Shown here: positions 1-8,471 of the stretch, piece after piece
How positions within the stretch are numbered: position 1 is the first letter of the stretch
How the letters are laid out: every line of letters starts with the position of its first letter
Assembly: GCA_002360495.1 (NCBI GenBank)
Contig: DEQO01000036.1
Span: forward strand, 1-43,348
Direction of reading: 5' to 3'
DNA from: Flavobacteriales bacterium UBA3364
GTDB taxonomy: Bacteria > Bacteroidota > Bacteroidia > Flavobacteriales_F > PHOS-HE28
Length of the DNA: 43,348 nt
Translations under genes and position numbers: made by a program
The notes under the pieces: generated by a model
Told to the model about the DNA's origin: nothing
Seen by the model: only the letters and a program-made list of their open reading frames with translations
Databases searched by the model: none

Positions 1-2
1 TG

Positions 3-245
3 GCCAATGCCCTGGTGTGGCCGGCCATCTGGCCGCTGGCGATCGCAGGGTTGGGTCGCCACACAAAGACCGGGAGTGCTTTGTTGATCATGGCGATCGC
101 AGGGGGGGCGTTGTTGCCCTTGCTTTATGGAAGTCTGGCCGGCCGACCGTCCGTGGGGCATCAGCAAGCCTACTGGGTCATGGTGCCGTGCTACCTCTTC
201 ATGCTTTGGTACGGGCTCAAGGGTTCGCGTTTCCTTCGATGGTAG
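3..245 (+). CDS. FucP/GluP-type sugar MFS transporter, C-terminal fragment
   Basis: The reading frame is open from the left edge and ends at TAG 243-245, so only the last ~80 residues of a gene beginning outside the window are seen. They form two or three hydrophobic stretches. The pattern P-A-I-W-P-L-A-I-x-G-L-G-x-H-T-K-x-G-S followed by an A-I-A-G-G-A-x-L-P-L helix is typical of the C-terminal half of the fucose/glucose-galactose permease branch of the major facilitator superfamily in Bacteroidota, which imports sugars with protons across the inner membrane. The family is inferred from this short stretch. The substrate cannot be told. A GTG at 15 could be mistaken for a start but lies inside the conserved part. 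Confidence 0.75.
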   Translation, partial: ANALVWPAIWPLAIAGLGRHTKTGSALLIMAIAGGALLPLLYGSLAGRPSVGHQQAYWVMVPCYLFMLWYGLKGSRFLRW

Positions 246-361
246 GCCGCATCCAAGGTCTATCCCGGTGGGGTGTTGAAAACTGCCCACCCGCTCTGGA
301 ACCCCGGACTGATCACACACCTACCTTCGACACCCGGATAACGAACACATTCTGCGCAAGC

Positions 362-1264
362 ATGGCAGCGCCAAAACCTTCGATCATCGCCCTGGGGCTC
401 TCCCTTGGGTTGCTCATTGCCTCCTGCGGCGGCTCCGATACCGCTTCGGACGGGACCCAATCGGACACTCTCGCCGTGGATACCACGCCCAAGGAGACCG
501 AGCTGATCAATGTCGGCGGACAACTCTTCAGCATTCCATCGCCGGTACAGACCGCCCTTGCCATCCGCAAGGCCGGGCTGAAGTACCAGAAGGACCTCAC
601 CGCCCCCTTGGACAAGGGCGACGTCGTTGTGGGCAAGGTGGGGCAAAGCTTGGTGCTGGGCATGTACGGTGCTGATATGGCCTATGTAACGGTCCACAAG
701 GACGGGCAACGCGCCATGGCCACCATGCAAGCCATTGAGAAGGTCGGGAACAAGCTGGAACTGACGAACTCCTTCGATCGGGCTCTGCTGGAGAAGTTCA
801 AGGCCAACCTGGGTAGTGAGGACAGCCTGCTGCAATTCAGCGGTACGGCCTTCCGCGCTGCCGACCAATACCTCAAGAACAACCAACGGGACGACGTGAG
901 CGCCTTGGTGCTTGCCGGTGGATGGCTGGAATCCCTCTACCTCACGATCTCGGATCCGGCTGCCGCTAAGGACCAGACGTTGGTGAACCGCATCGGGGAG
1001 CAGAAGAACACGCTTGCCGCCTTGGTGGAATTGCTGGAACGTAGCGACAAGGAGAAGGCGGCGACAACGTTCATTGCCGGGTTGAAGGAATTGAACGCCC
1101 TCTTCGCTGGCATTACGAGCACCTACACCTTTCAGGAGCCTGTGACCGACGCGGCCAAGAAGACCACTTTCATCAATAGCACGAGCACCATCACCATCCC
1201 GGCCGATCAGTTGGGGGCCATCTCGGCCAAGGTGACCGCACTCCGCAACATGATCCTTGCCTGA
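362..1264 (+). CDS. Conserved lipoprotein of unknown function
   Basis: 300 residues. The frame is open further upstream, but the start at 362 is chosen because it gives a clean lipoprotein signal: a short basic N-terminus, a hydrophobic core and the lipobox I-A-S-C, followed by G-G-S-D. The mature protein should be lipid-anchored in the cell envelope. The rest is mostly helical and soluble, with a charged middle and Thr/Ser-rich strands near the C-terminus. No catalytic motif was recognised. The next gene starts 3 bases after the stop, so the two are probably co-transcribed. Function unknown. Confidence 0.8.
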   Translation: MAAPKPSIIALGLSLGLLIASCGGSDTASDGTQSDTLAVDTTPKETELINVGGQLFSIPSPVQTALAIRKAGLKYQKDLTAPLDKGDVVVGKVGQSLVLGMYGADMAYVTVHKDGQRAMATMQAIEKVGNKLELTNSFDRALLEKFKANLGSEDSLLQFSGTAFRAADQYLKNNQRDDVSALVLAGGWLESLYLTISDPAAAKDQTLVNRIGEQKNTLAALVELLERSDKEKAATTFIAGLKELNALFAGITSTYTFQEPVTDAAKKTTFINSTSTITIPADQLGAISAKVTALRNMILA

Positions 1265-1267
1265 CCC

Positions 1268-1681
1268 ATGCGTAGGACCCTTCTCATGATCACGTTGGCC
1301 AGCGGCTTCGGCGCGCAGGCCCAGGACCTTTGCCAATCCATTGCTGCTCGTTGCGAGAAGCACATCACCAACCAGTATATCCCCGATGGTCAGTTCTACC
1401 GGGCGCTCTTGCAGGGTGATGAGCAGGCTGAGTTCAACCTCACCCTCTTCGGGGGGACCACCTACCGGGTTGCAGCGTGCAGCGGAGAGACGGATGGGAT
1501 CCTGATCTTCAATGTGTTGGACAAGGACAACAATGTGCTTTTCAGCAACAAGGACCAAGGCAACGCGCCCTATTGGGACCTTGCAGTGACCAATACCATC
1601 GACGTGAAAGTGGAAGCGGGTCTCGACCCCTCCAAAGCCGGTAGTGGCTGTGCCGTGATGTTGATCGGCTTCAAGAAGTAG
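1268..1681 (+). CDS. Small secreted protein of unknown function
   Basis: 137 residues with an N-terminal signal peptide (two Arg, a hydrophobic core, cleavage likely after A-Q-A near residue 18). The mature part contains four cysteines (C-Q-S-I, R-C-E-K, A-C-S-G, G-C-A-V) and a predicted beta-rich body with G-G-T-T-Y-R-V and an N-V-L-D-K-D-N-N-V-L-F turn, resembling small extracellular beta-sandwich proteins common in Bacteroidota. It follows the lipoprotein gene by 3 bases and is followed by a good terminator, so it is likely the last gene of that unit. Function unknown; an exported or periplasmic location is inferred from the signal peptide. Confidence 0.75.
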   Translation: MRRTLLMITLASGFGAQAQDLCQSIAARCEKHITNQYIPDGQFYRALLQGDEQAEFNLTLFGGTTYRVAACSGETDGILIFNVLDKDNNVLFSNKDQGNAPYWDLAVTNTIDVKVEAGLDPSKAGSGCAVMLIGFKK

Positions 1682-1726
1682 TTCTTGCGGCCCCAACGGG
1701 CCTTCCTTCACGTACCGGAACTTTTC

Positions 1727-1759
1727 AGCGCTCCTCCCGTAAAGAGGGGCGCTCTTTTT
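1727..1759 (+). terminator. Rho-independent terminator
   Basis: A ten-base stem AGCGCTCCTC / GAGGGGCGCT (one G-U pair) around a short CCGTAAA-type loop is followed directly by CTTTTT. It closes the two-gene unit ending at 1681 and lies just before the ABC transporter gene. Confidence 0.85.
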
Positions 1760-1791
1760 GGGTCCTTTCCAAGGAGCAGAAGGCGGGACGT

Positions 1792-4700
1792 ATGAGCGAA
1801 AAGATACTCAAGGCCTTATTGCAACTGTTCGCCATCATCGCCAAGGGCGATGCCGTTGGCGAGGGTGCGCGGCCGGAAAATGCACCCATCCTGGAACGTT
1901 TCCTGAGGAAACAGTTCAGCCCGGAGATGGCCGCCATGCACATGGACCGCTACCAAGCGTTCGTGCAAGCCTTCCATGCCAGCGGTGGCCAAAGCCGTGC
2001 AGGTCGCAAGCGTACCTCCCTCAATTCGGTGAAGATCCTGAAGATCTGCACCCAGGTGAACGAAGAACTGAACCAACGCCAGAAGTTCGTCGTGCTCGTT
2101 CACCTGTTGGAGTTCATCCGGTCCAACGAGGAAGTCACCGAACAGGAGGCGGAATTCGTTTCAACCGTGGCCGAAACGTTCAATATCGGCCATGAGGATT
2201 TCGCCAGGTGCCGATCGTTCGTCGAAGGGGAACGCAGCCTGCGCGAGGATGCCGCACACTTGCTTTACATCGATGCTGCGGTGAACAACACGCGGCAACA
2301 CGCCCGCCACATCCATGCGCATGGTCTGGATGGCGAGTTGCGCGTCCTGCACGTGCCGAGCGTGAACCTCTACGTGATGCGGTACACCGGCCTGGACGAT
2401 GTGCTCCTGAACGGCCAGCGCATGGGCAACGACAGCCATTATGTGCTGAGCAACGGTACCAGCGTGCGACCGCCGCACGGCGTGCCGATCTACTATAGCG
2501 ACATCCTTGCCGCCTTCATGAACAAGGGCGGCCGTTCGCGTATCGTGTTCAAGGCGGATGCGATCGAGTATACTTTCCCCAACGGACGCTTGGGTCTGCA
2601 TGAGTTGAAGCTGGCCGAGACCGGTGGCAAGCTCATCGGGATCATGGGTGGTAGTGGTAGCGGCAAGAGCACCTTGCTGAATGTCCTCAATGGGAACCTG
2701 AAGCCGAGCAGGGGCCACGTGACCATCAACGGTGTTGATGTGCATACGGAGCGCGACCGTATCCGTGGCGTGATCGGGCACGTGAGCCAGGACGACCTGT
2801 TGATCGAGGAACTGACGGTCTTCCAGAACCTCTTCTACAACGCCAAGCTCTGCTTCGGCGACCAGAACGATGCACAGGTGAGCGAGCGCGTGCTCCGCAT
2901 GTTGCAATCGCTCGGACTGTACGAGACGAAGGACCTGAAGGTGGGCAGTCCCTTGGAGAAGACCATCAGTGGTGGTCAGCGGAAACGCCTGAACATCGCC
3001 CTTGAGTTGATCCGCGAGCCGAGCGTGCTCTTCGTGGACGAACCGACCAGCGGCCTCAGTTCACGCGATTCGGAGAACATCATGGACCTGCTGAAGGAAC
3101 TTGCCCTCAAAGGCAGGCTCGTCTTCGTGGTGATCCACCAACCTTCATCGGACATCTTCAAGTTGTTCGATCGGCTGCTCTTGATGGATCAGGAAGGTCA
3201 TCCGGTCTACTACGGTGATCCTGTCGATTCCGTGGTCTACTTCAAGCGTGTCACCGGGCAGGTGAACAGTGATGTGGGCCAGTGTTCGGCCTGTGGCAAC
3301 GTGAACCCCGAGCAGATCTTCAATATCCTGGAGGCGAAACTGGTCGACGAGTATGGTAACGAGACCGACCAGCGTCGCATCAGCCCGGAAGCCTGGAACG
3401 AGGTGTTCCGTGCGCAGATGGACGGGCGTATGGCGCAGGTGGTGGAGGAACGGACCGTACCCAAGAGCACGTTCGCCGTTCCCGATAAACTGCGCCAGCT
3501 CCAGGTCTATTTCAAGCGTGATCTGTTGAGCAAACTGGCCAACCGCCAGTATGTGCTCATCAACTTGTTGGAGGCCCCGGCTTTGGCCTACCTGATGGCA
3601 TTCTTCCTGAAGTTCTACCGGACCGGTCATGGGACGGCAGGTGCCTACATCTTCCGCGAGAACGACAACATCCCGCAGTACCTCTTCATCGCCGTTATCG
3701 TGGCCCTGTTCCTCGGCCTTACTGTAAGCGCGGAGGAGATCATCCGTGATCGCAAGATCCTGCAACGGGAGAAATTCCTGGACCTGAGCTGGATGAGCTA
3801 CTTGATGAGCAAGATCGGCATCCTGTTCATGATCTCGGCCATCCAGACCATGCTATTCATCGCGGTCGGACACTCGGTGCTGGATATCGAAGGCCAGCAT
3901 TTCCAGCATTGGTTGCTGCTCTTCAGTACGTCCTGTTTCGCGAACGTGCTGGGCCTGAACGTGAGCGCCAGCTTCAACAGCGCCAAGGTGATCTACATCA
4001 TCATCCCGGTGCTCATCATCCCGCAGTTGCTCTTCAGTGGCATCATCGTCAAATTCGACAAGCTGCATCCGTGGTTCGCGTCGGAGCGAAGTGTGCCGTG
4101 GACCGGGAATGTAATGGCCTCACGCTGGGCCTACGAGGGCCTTGCGGTCACGCAGTTCATGGACAACAAGTACGAGCGTGAGTTCTATGCACTGGACCAG
4201 CGGATGAAGACCGCGAACTGGAAGAAGGATCTTTGGGTGCGCGAGTTGGAGAACAGTGCGGGCAATGTCCGCAGAGCGGTGGAGGGGCATCCGGAAGGTG
4301 TGGATATGGCCTATGAACTTGCCTTGTTGCGTGTCGAATTGCAGAAGGAATCCGAGCATTTGAAGGGCTATGCGTTCAAGGAACTGGACGAACTCGAACC
4401 ACAGCGCGTCAATGCGGCCGTGCTGGACGCACTGGAGGCGAGCTTGGATGTGCTGACCAACCACTACCGCACCGTATACAAGGCCGCCGAGGCTGAGAAG
4501 GAGAAGCGGATCGCAGCGATGACAGCTACGCCGGAACTGCGCGCACATTACTTCAGCGTACTGGATACCTACCGGAACGAGAGCCTCGCGGATGTGGTCA
4601 CCAACAAGAACGACGTGAACGTGATCGTTGCGGACCATGGCGAACTGGTCCAGAAGAACGATCCCATCTACCTCGAACCGGTCCGTAACGGGTTCTTCGG

Positions 4701-4866
4701 GGCCCAATTCTACGCTCCGGCGAAATGGTTCCTCGGCTTGCGCTTTCCGACGCTTTGGGCCAATACATTGGTCCTCTGGGGAATGGCTTTTGTCCTGGCA
4801 CTGACCTTGTACGCCGAGGTTTTCCCCCGCCTTATGAAGTTGATCCCTGTAAAGGGTGATCGCTAA
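1792..4866 (+). CDS. ABCG-type ABC transporter with TerB-like N-terminus
   Basis: 1024 residues, much longer than a typical bacterial ABC-2 ATPase or half-transporter. About residues 1-150 are helical and resemble TerB-like domains. Residues ~165-260 look like a beta-sandwich of FHA type (V-L-L-N-G-Q-R, then L-S-N-G-T-S-V-R), but FHA membership is inferred. The ATPase follows: Walker A G-G-S-G-S-G-K-S-T at 286-294, signature I-S-G-G-Q-R at 392-397, Walker B ending V-D-E at 415-417. ABC-2 type membrane segments start near 590. A mainly helical, charged region of about 200 residues sits before the last membrane segment near 980-1005. ATPase-before-membrane order is that of the ABCG/WHITE group. 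The substrate is unknown. Confidence 0.88.
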   Translation: MSEKILKALLQLFAIIAKGDAVGEGARPENAPILERFLRKQFSPEMAAMHMDRYQAFVQAFHASGGQSRAGRKRTSLNSVKILKICTQVNEELNQRQKFVVLVHLLEFIRSNEEVTEQEAEFVSTVAETFNIGHEDFARCRSFVEGERSLREDAAHLLYIDAAVNNTRQHARHIHAHGLDGELRVLHVPSVNLYVMRYTGLDDVLLNGQRMGNDSHYVLSNGTSVRPPHGVPIYYSDILAAFMNKGGRSRIVFKADAIEYTFPNGRLGLHELKLAETGGKLIGIMGGSGSGKSTLLNVLNGNLKPSRGHVTINGVDVHTERDRIRGVIGHVSQDDLLIEELTVFQNLFYNAKLCFGDQNDAQVSERVLRMLQSLGLYETKDLKVGSPLEKTISGGQRKRLNIALELIREPSVLFVDEPTSGLSSRDSENIMDLLKELALKGRLVFVVIHQPSSDIFKLFDRLLLMDQEGHPVYYGDPVDSVVYFKRVTGQVNSDVGQCSACGNVNPEQIFNILEAKLVDEYGNETDQRRISPEAWNEVFRAQMDGRMAQVVEERTVPKSTFAVPDKLRQLQVYFKRDLLSKLANRQYVLINLLEAPALAYLMAFFLKFYRTGHGTAGAYIFRENDNIPQYLFIAVIVALFLGLTVSAEEIIRDRKILQREKFLDLSWMSYLMSKIGILFMISAIQTMLFIAVGHSVLDIEGQHFQHWLLLFSTSCFANVLGLNVSASFNSAKVIYIIIPVLIIPQLLFSGIIVKFDKLHPWFASERSVPWTGNVMASRWAYEGLAVTQFMDNKYEREFYALDQRMKTANWKKDLWVRELENSAGNVRRAVEGHPEGVDMAYELALLRVELQKESEHLKGYAFKELDELEPQRVNAAVLDALEASLDVLTNHYRTVYKAAEAEKEKRIAAMTATPELRAHYFSVLDTYRNESLADVVTNKNDVNVIVADHGELVQKNDPIYLEPVRNGFFGAQFYAPAKWFLGLRFPTLWANTLVLWGMAFVLALTLYAEVFPRLMKLIPVKGDR

Positions 4867-4919
4867 AACGAAGCCCCGGCGGTCGGCCAGGGCTCGTAAC
4901 GGGATCGATCGTCCGCGAA

Positions 4920-5312
4920 CTACTTACCGTCCACTTCCTCGATCTGGATCATCTTGAAGGGGATGTTGATGATACCGGCATAGTCCTCACCGGCCTCCAA
5001 CATGTCCTCGTCATCCGCTTCGTAATGCCACAACACGGTGACCTCGTTGCCCGTGGCACGAACACCTTCGAGCTTCTTGAACAGGTCCAGGATGCACTTG
5101 GACGAGCTCGTATTGAAGTACTCCAGTTGTACATGCAAGGCGGTCTTGGCCTTGGGCGCCCGACCGTACTTGTCCAGCCAATCGATCAACGGTTTGTAGA
5201 AATCGATCGAGTTCTCAGGTATCGAACGTCCCTTGAGTTCCAGCAACCCGGTCTCGGGGTCGAAATTCACATGCGGGGTCTTCGGGGATCCTTCGAGATG
5301 GAGCGCTGCCAT
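4920..5312 (-). CDS. siaC: SiaC-family regulatory phosphoprotein (DUF1987)
   Basis: 130 residues, the usual length of SiaC/DUF1987 proteins. The conserved core E-Y-F-N-T-S-S-S-K lies at 64-72. The Thr at position 68 has the same number as the Thr phosphorylated in Pseudomonas SiaC, the switch residue of that system. In the known system SiaB phosphorylates SiaC, the phosphatase SiaA reverses this, and unphosphorylated SiaC activates the diguanylate cyclase SiaD. Here the SiaB-like kinase gene lies immediately upstream with an 11-base gap, so the two form an operon. No SiaA or SiaD lies nearby, so the downstream partner is open. The protein is cytoplasmic. Confidence 0.88.
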   Translation of the reverse strand: MAALHLEGSPKTPHVNFDPETGLLELKGRSIPENSIDFYKPLIDWLDKYGRAPKAKTALHVQLEYFNTSSSKCILDLFKKLEGVRATGNEVTVLWHYEADDEDMLEAGEDYAGIINIPFKMIQIEEVDGK

Positions 5313-5323
5313 GGTAATGCGGT

Positions 5324-5881
5324 CTAAGGTGTCACGTTCACGTTGAGGCTGAAGAAGGCGTTGTCCTTGTCGTACGGCACGAACCCATATTCCAATTTCC
5401 CGCCGCTCTTCCGCGCAATGTCGATCATGCCGAGCCCGCCGCCACCATTCTTCGTGTAGTTGCCGTCCGCCAACGTCTCCCGATAGAATTCGCGTAGTTC
5501 CTCAGGCGGCAGGGCGTTGATCCGGTCGAGGTGGCCCTTGAGGTGTTCCACATCGGAACCGGCCATGAAATTCCCGGTAAGCACGGAATAGCCCTGGTCC
5601 TGGTGTGCGATCATGACCACGCCATGGGGATCGACCGTTTGTTCGGTTCGACCGTCCTGAAAGCGCAGATGGGCGTTGTGGTGGAACAGGTTCTGGAGGC
5701 ATTCCATCACCACATTGAACACCCGCTTCCGGGTGCGCGGGTCGGGCTCGATCACTTCCATCTTCCGCTCCACCAAGCCAAGCAGCGCGGTCACCAGTTC
5801 GGGGGAAAGGCTACCCTTGAAGGACAGCATCACCCGTTGGCGCTCCAGTTCATCATAGAGGTCATGGATCCGTTCGAGCAT
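5324..5881 (-). CDS. siaB: SiaB-family protein kinase (DUF6272)
   Basis: 185 residues from the ATG at 5881. An in-frame extension to 5944 exists, but M-L-E-R-I-H-D-L-Y matches the normal beginning of the family and the extension is rich in unusual residues. It has a GHKL/HATPase fold: an N-box-like helix with E60 and N64 (V-M-E-C-L-Q-N-L) and a glycine-rich lid N-G-G-G-G-L-G-M at 145-152. SiaB kinases phosphorylate SiaC on Thr or Ser, like anti-sigma kinases of the SpoIIAB type. The downstream neighbour is SiaC. The divergent methyltransferase gene starts 145 bases away, and the space between should hold both promoters. Confidence 0.85.
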   Translation of the reverse strand: MLERIHDLYDELERQRVMLSFKGSLSPELVTALLGLVERKMEVIEPDPRTRKRVFNVVMECLQNLFHHNAHLRFQDGRTEQTVDPHGVVMIAHQDQGYSVLTGNFMAGSDVEHLKGHLDRINALPPEELREFYRETLADGNYTKNGGGGLGMIDIARKSGGKLEYGFVPYDKDNAFFSLNVNVTP

Positions 5882-6026
5882 CGGCCTGTTTTGGCGTTTG
5901 TACCGCTGATGCCAGCAAAGAGAACCCACCGGCTCCCGATGCAACGTGCCGGCTGGTAGGAGTTATCCACGGAATTGTCAACCCGTCGAGCAGCACGGTA
6001 CTTTCGCCGTCCGCGTCGCTCCACTG

Positions 6027-6755
6027 ATGGGTTGGTTCAAGCACTGGTTCGGTACCCGCTACTACGCGTTGCTCTACGGCCACCGCGATGAAGAGGATGC
6101 CCATGCTTGGGTGGCCACCATCATGGAACGTTGGGCGCTTCCCCCGGGTGCCCGGATCCTCGACCTTGCGTGTGGTCGCGGTCGGCATGCCCGTTGTTTC
6201 GCCGAAGCCGGGCTTCAGGTCACCGGCGTGGATATTTCCGAAGCAAGCATTGCCGAGGCCAGGCGCGTGGTGCCCAAGGCCGAGTTCCACGTGCACGATA
6301 TGCGTGAACCTTTCCGGCCCGGAGGTTTCGATGCAGTGTGCTGCCTGTTCACCAGCTTGGGCTATTTCGAGGACCTTGAGGATGACCGCAAGGTCTTCGA
6401 AGCCGTGGCGTTGGCGTTGAAACCCGGCGGCCTCTTCGTCCTCGACTTTATGAACACCGAGCTGGTCCTGCGTGATCTCGTCCCTATAGAGACCGTCGCC
6501 AAGGACCGGGTGGAGTTCAAAGTGACCCGAACGCTTTCGAACGGGGTGCTCGTGAAACGCATTGCCGTCACCGACGGGCGGGATCATCACGTCTACGAGG
6601 AGCGCGTGCAGGCGCTGACCCCTGTCCAATTGGAAGAAATGGCCCGCGCGGCCGGCTTTATCGTCGAGGACCGGACGGATGGTCCCGAACTCGTTCCTTT
6701 CGACCCACAGCATTCCCAACGCTACGTGCTCTGGATGCGTAGATCGAGCCCATGA
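6027..6755 (+). CDS. Class I SAM-dependent methyltransferase
   Basis: 242 residues from ATG 6027. Motif I is I-L-D-L-A-C-G-R-G-R-H-A near residues 42-53, followed by V-T-G-V-D-I-S-E-A (motif II, the acidic residue binding the ribose of SAM) and the P-G-G-L-F-V-L-D-F strand further on. This is the Rossmann-fold methyltransferase type 11/25 pattern. The substrate cannot be read from the sequence. The M-x-R-R C-terminus overlaps the start of the ZIP transporter gene by four bases (ATGA), so the two are translationally coupled. An upstream in-frame start at 5946 is rejected because it adds residues with no family resemblance. Confidence 0.85.
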   Translation: MGWFKHWFGTRYYALLYGHRDEEDAHAWVATIMERWALPPGARILDLACGRGRHARCFAEAGLQVTGVDISEASIAEARRVVPKAEFHVHDMREPFRPGGFDAVCCLFTSLGYFEDLEDDRKVFEAVALALKPGGLFVLDFMNTELVLRDLVPIETVAKDRVEFKVTRTLSNGVLVKRIAVTDGRDHHVYEERVQALTPVQLEEMARAAGFIVEDRTDGPELVPFDPQHSQRYVLWMRRSSP

Positions 6756-7450
6756 CCCTTACGACCGTTCTCGCTTTCTTCCTGCTGCCCTTGCTGGCTG
6801 GCGCACTCGTACGCACGCTGAAACCCGAGGCCCACTGGTTGAGGCTTCTGCTCTCGTTCAGCGGTGCATTCCTGCTCGGTGTGGTGTTCCTGCACATGCT
6901 GCCTGAGCTCTATGCTGAGGAGGGTCCGCGCATCGGGTTCTGGGTTTTGGGAGGTTTCCTCCTGCAGGTGGTACTGGAATTCTTCAGCCACGGGATCGAA
7001 CATGGCCACGTACACGCCACACCCGGTAAAGCCCTGCCGTTGGTCACCTTGCTGAGCCTTTGCCTGCATTCCTATGCTGAAGGGATACCCTTCGCAGATC
7101 CGGCGGTGTCGGGGAACATCCCTTTCCTGGTGGGCGTCCTTCTCCACAAGATGCCCATGGTGATCGCGCTTGCCACTGTCCTGTTGCGTTCAGGAATGGG
7201 CAGTATCGCAAGCTGGGCCATGATCGGGACCTTCGCTGTGGCCGCTCCGTTGGGCATACTTACCGGAGTGTTGCTAGGGGAGGGGGTGGGCCACCATTTC
7301 CTGCATGACATGCTCGGTCTGGCGATCGGCATGTTGTTGCACATCAGCACCACCATCATTTTCGAGAGCGCGCCGGAGCACCGCTTCAATGCGGCGCGCT
7401 TCGTGGCCGTGTTGGTCGGCGCCGCCTTGGCCATGGTCTCCATGCACTGA
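6752..7450 (+). CDS. ZIP-family divalent metal transporter
   Basis: 232 residues with about eight hydrophobic segments. The two metal-site helices are visible: H-S-Y-A-E-G-I-P-F (normally H-N/S-x-x-E-G) and H-K-M-P-M-V-I-A-L-A (normally H-E/K-x-P-x-E/A). A histidine-containing loop (S-H-G-I-E-H-G-H-V-H) precedes them, as in zinc transporters of the family, and could be a metal sensor or chaperone segment. ZIP proteins bring Zn2+ and related metals into the cytoplasm. The start overlaps the upstream methyltransferase stop. Metal specificity is inferred from the family only. Confidence 0.88.
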   Translation: MTLTTVLAFFLLPLLAGALVRTLKPEAHWLRLLLSFSGAFLLGVVFLHMLPELYAEEGPRIGFWVLGGFLLQVVLEFFSHGIEHGHVHATPGKALPLVTLLSLCLHSYAEGIPFADPAVSGNIPFLVGVLLHKMPMVIALATVLLRSGMGSIASWAMIGTFAVAAPLGILTGVLLGEGVGHHFLHDMLGLAIGMLLHISTTIIFESAPEHRFNAARFVAVLVGAALAMVSMH

Positions 7451-7494
7451 CGTGTTTTTCGGACCGGTATGCAATATATCGTTCCGGATCCTGT

Positions 7495-7518
7495 TACTTT
7501 GTACTGCAAAGTACTTTG
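7495..7518 (+). promoter_or_regulatory. Operator-like palindrome overlapping promoter
   Basis: A perfect inverted repeat TACTTTG-N5-CAAAGTA spans 7495-7513, and a third half-site TACTTTG follows at 7512-7518, four bases before the ATG at 7522. TACTTTG resembles the Bacteroidota -7 element TAnnTTTG, so the site would overlap the promoter or initiation region. The second gene of the operon encodes a small winged-helix regulator, so autoregulation is a natural inference. Binding has not been shown. Confidence 0.55.
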
Positions 7519-7521
7519 AAT

Positions 7522-8184
7522 ATGGTCCCGAACGATCCCATCAACGAGCTTGCCCACATCCGCGTATTGATGGACCGGAGCACGCGCTTCCTGAGTCTCA
7601 GCGGCCTTAGTGGCGTCATAGCCGGATTCGTCGCCTTGGGCGGCGCCTTGCTTGCACAGCACCACATCACGGTGGCGATCGGTCGATCGAGGGATGTCCT
7701 GACGTACGGAACAGGAAATGGGTACACCGCTCCCCATGAGCTTTTGCTCACGCTTCTGACGGATGCCTCCCTGGTATTGCTCGTGGCGCTGCTGAGCGCG
7801 GCATGGTTCACCTGGCGGCGCAGCAAACGAACAGGCCAGTATCTCTGGGATGCAACTGCGCAGCGGTTGTTGATCAACATGCTGGTGCCTTTGGTGATGG
7901 GTGGGATCTTCTGCCTGGCGTTGTTCTATTACGGCCTGCCGGGGCTGGTAGCCCCAGCAACCCTCGTCTTCTATGGCCTCGCGCTGTTCAATGCCGGGAA
8001 ATACACGCTTGACGAGGTTCGTTGGCTCGGCCTGTGCGAAATGTTGCTGGGGGCCATCTCCGTCTTCTGGCTGGAGGCCGGTCTGCTCTTCTGGGCTCTG
8101 GGGTTCGGGGTATTGCACATCATTTACGGCGCCGTGATGTACGTGCGTTACGAGCGCGCTGGCCACGGTGGTGGAAGCATATGA
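7522..8184 (+). CDS. Membrane protein paired with winged-helix regulator
   Basis: 220 residues from ATG 7522; a TTG two codons upstream (7516) is a weaker choice. A hydrophilic N-terminus is followed by about six hydrophobic helices, beginning with S-L-S-G-L-S-G-V-I-A-G. It is the first gene after the palindrome at 7495 and overlaps the regulator gene by four bases (ATGA at 8181-8184). Such membrane protein plus small regulator pairs recur in Bacteroidota, and the membrane protein may sense or sequester the regulator. That role is inference. No enzymatic motif was seen. Confidence 0.75.
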   Translation: MVPNDPINELAHIRVLMDRSTRFLSLSGLSGVIAGFVALGGALLAQHHITVAIGRSRDVLTYGTGNGYTAPHELLLTLLTDASLVLLVALLSAAWFTWRRSKRTGQYLWDATAQRLLINMLVPLVMGGIFCLALFYYGLPGLVAPATLVFYGLALFNAGKYTLDEVRWLGLCEMLLGAISVFWLEAGLLFWALGFGVLHIIYGAVMYVRYERAGHGGGSI

Positions 8185-8468
8185 TCGAGCTGCTCAATAA
8201 AGCGTTCGAAAGCCGGGTCCGATTGGGCGTGATGGCTGTGCTCGTGGTCAACGAATGGGTGGACCACGTGCGGTTGAAGGAGCTGCTTGGAGTGACGGAC
8301 GGCAACCTCGCCAGCCACCTCGCCGCACTGGAGGAAATGAAGTTCGTGCAAGTGCGGAAGCGGTTCGTCGGGAAACGGCCGAACACCAGTTACAAGGTCA
8401 GCACCAGCGGCGCTAAAGCCTTTCGGGCGCACCTCGACGCCATAGAACGATTGATCCCCAAACACTGA
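8181..8468 (+). CDS. Small winged-helix transcriptional regulator
   Basis: 95 residues, about the size of one winged helix. The pattern is N-K-A-F-E-S-R-V-R-L, then L-L-G-V-T-D-G-N-L-A-S-H-L-A-A-L-E (recognition helix) and a basic wing V-R-K-R-F-V-G-K-R-P-N-T-S-Y, ending T-S-G-A-K-A-F. This matches the HTH_34/MarR-ArsR-like one-domain regulators of Bacteroidota. It probably binds the TACTTTG palindrome at 7495. The start is fixed by the ATGA overlap with the upstream gene; the frame is open further upstream inside that gene but lacks family resemblance there. The ligand or signal is unknown. Confidence 0.85.
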   Translation: MIELLNKAFESRVRLGVMAVLVVNEWVDHVRLKELLGVTDGNLASHLAALEEMKFVQVRKRFVGKRPNTSYKVSTSGAKAFRAHLDAIERLIPKH

Positions 8469-8471
8469 TCC

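Noticed and set aside
260..1711. Long minus-strand reading frame opposite the two exported-protein genes
   Set aside because: It has no signal or family resemblance and mirrors the codon pattern of the plus-strand genes; such antisense frames are expected in G+C-rich DNA.
4867..4915. Terminator between the ABC transporter and siaC genes
   Set aside because: AGCCC and GGGCT can pair, but the inner stem is poor and no U-run follows on either strand.
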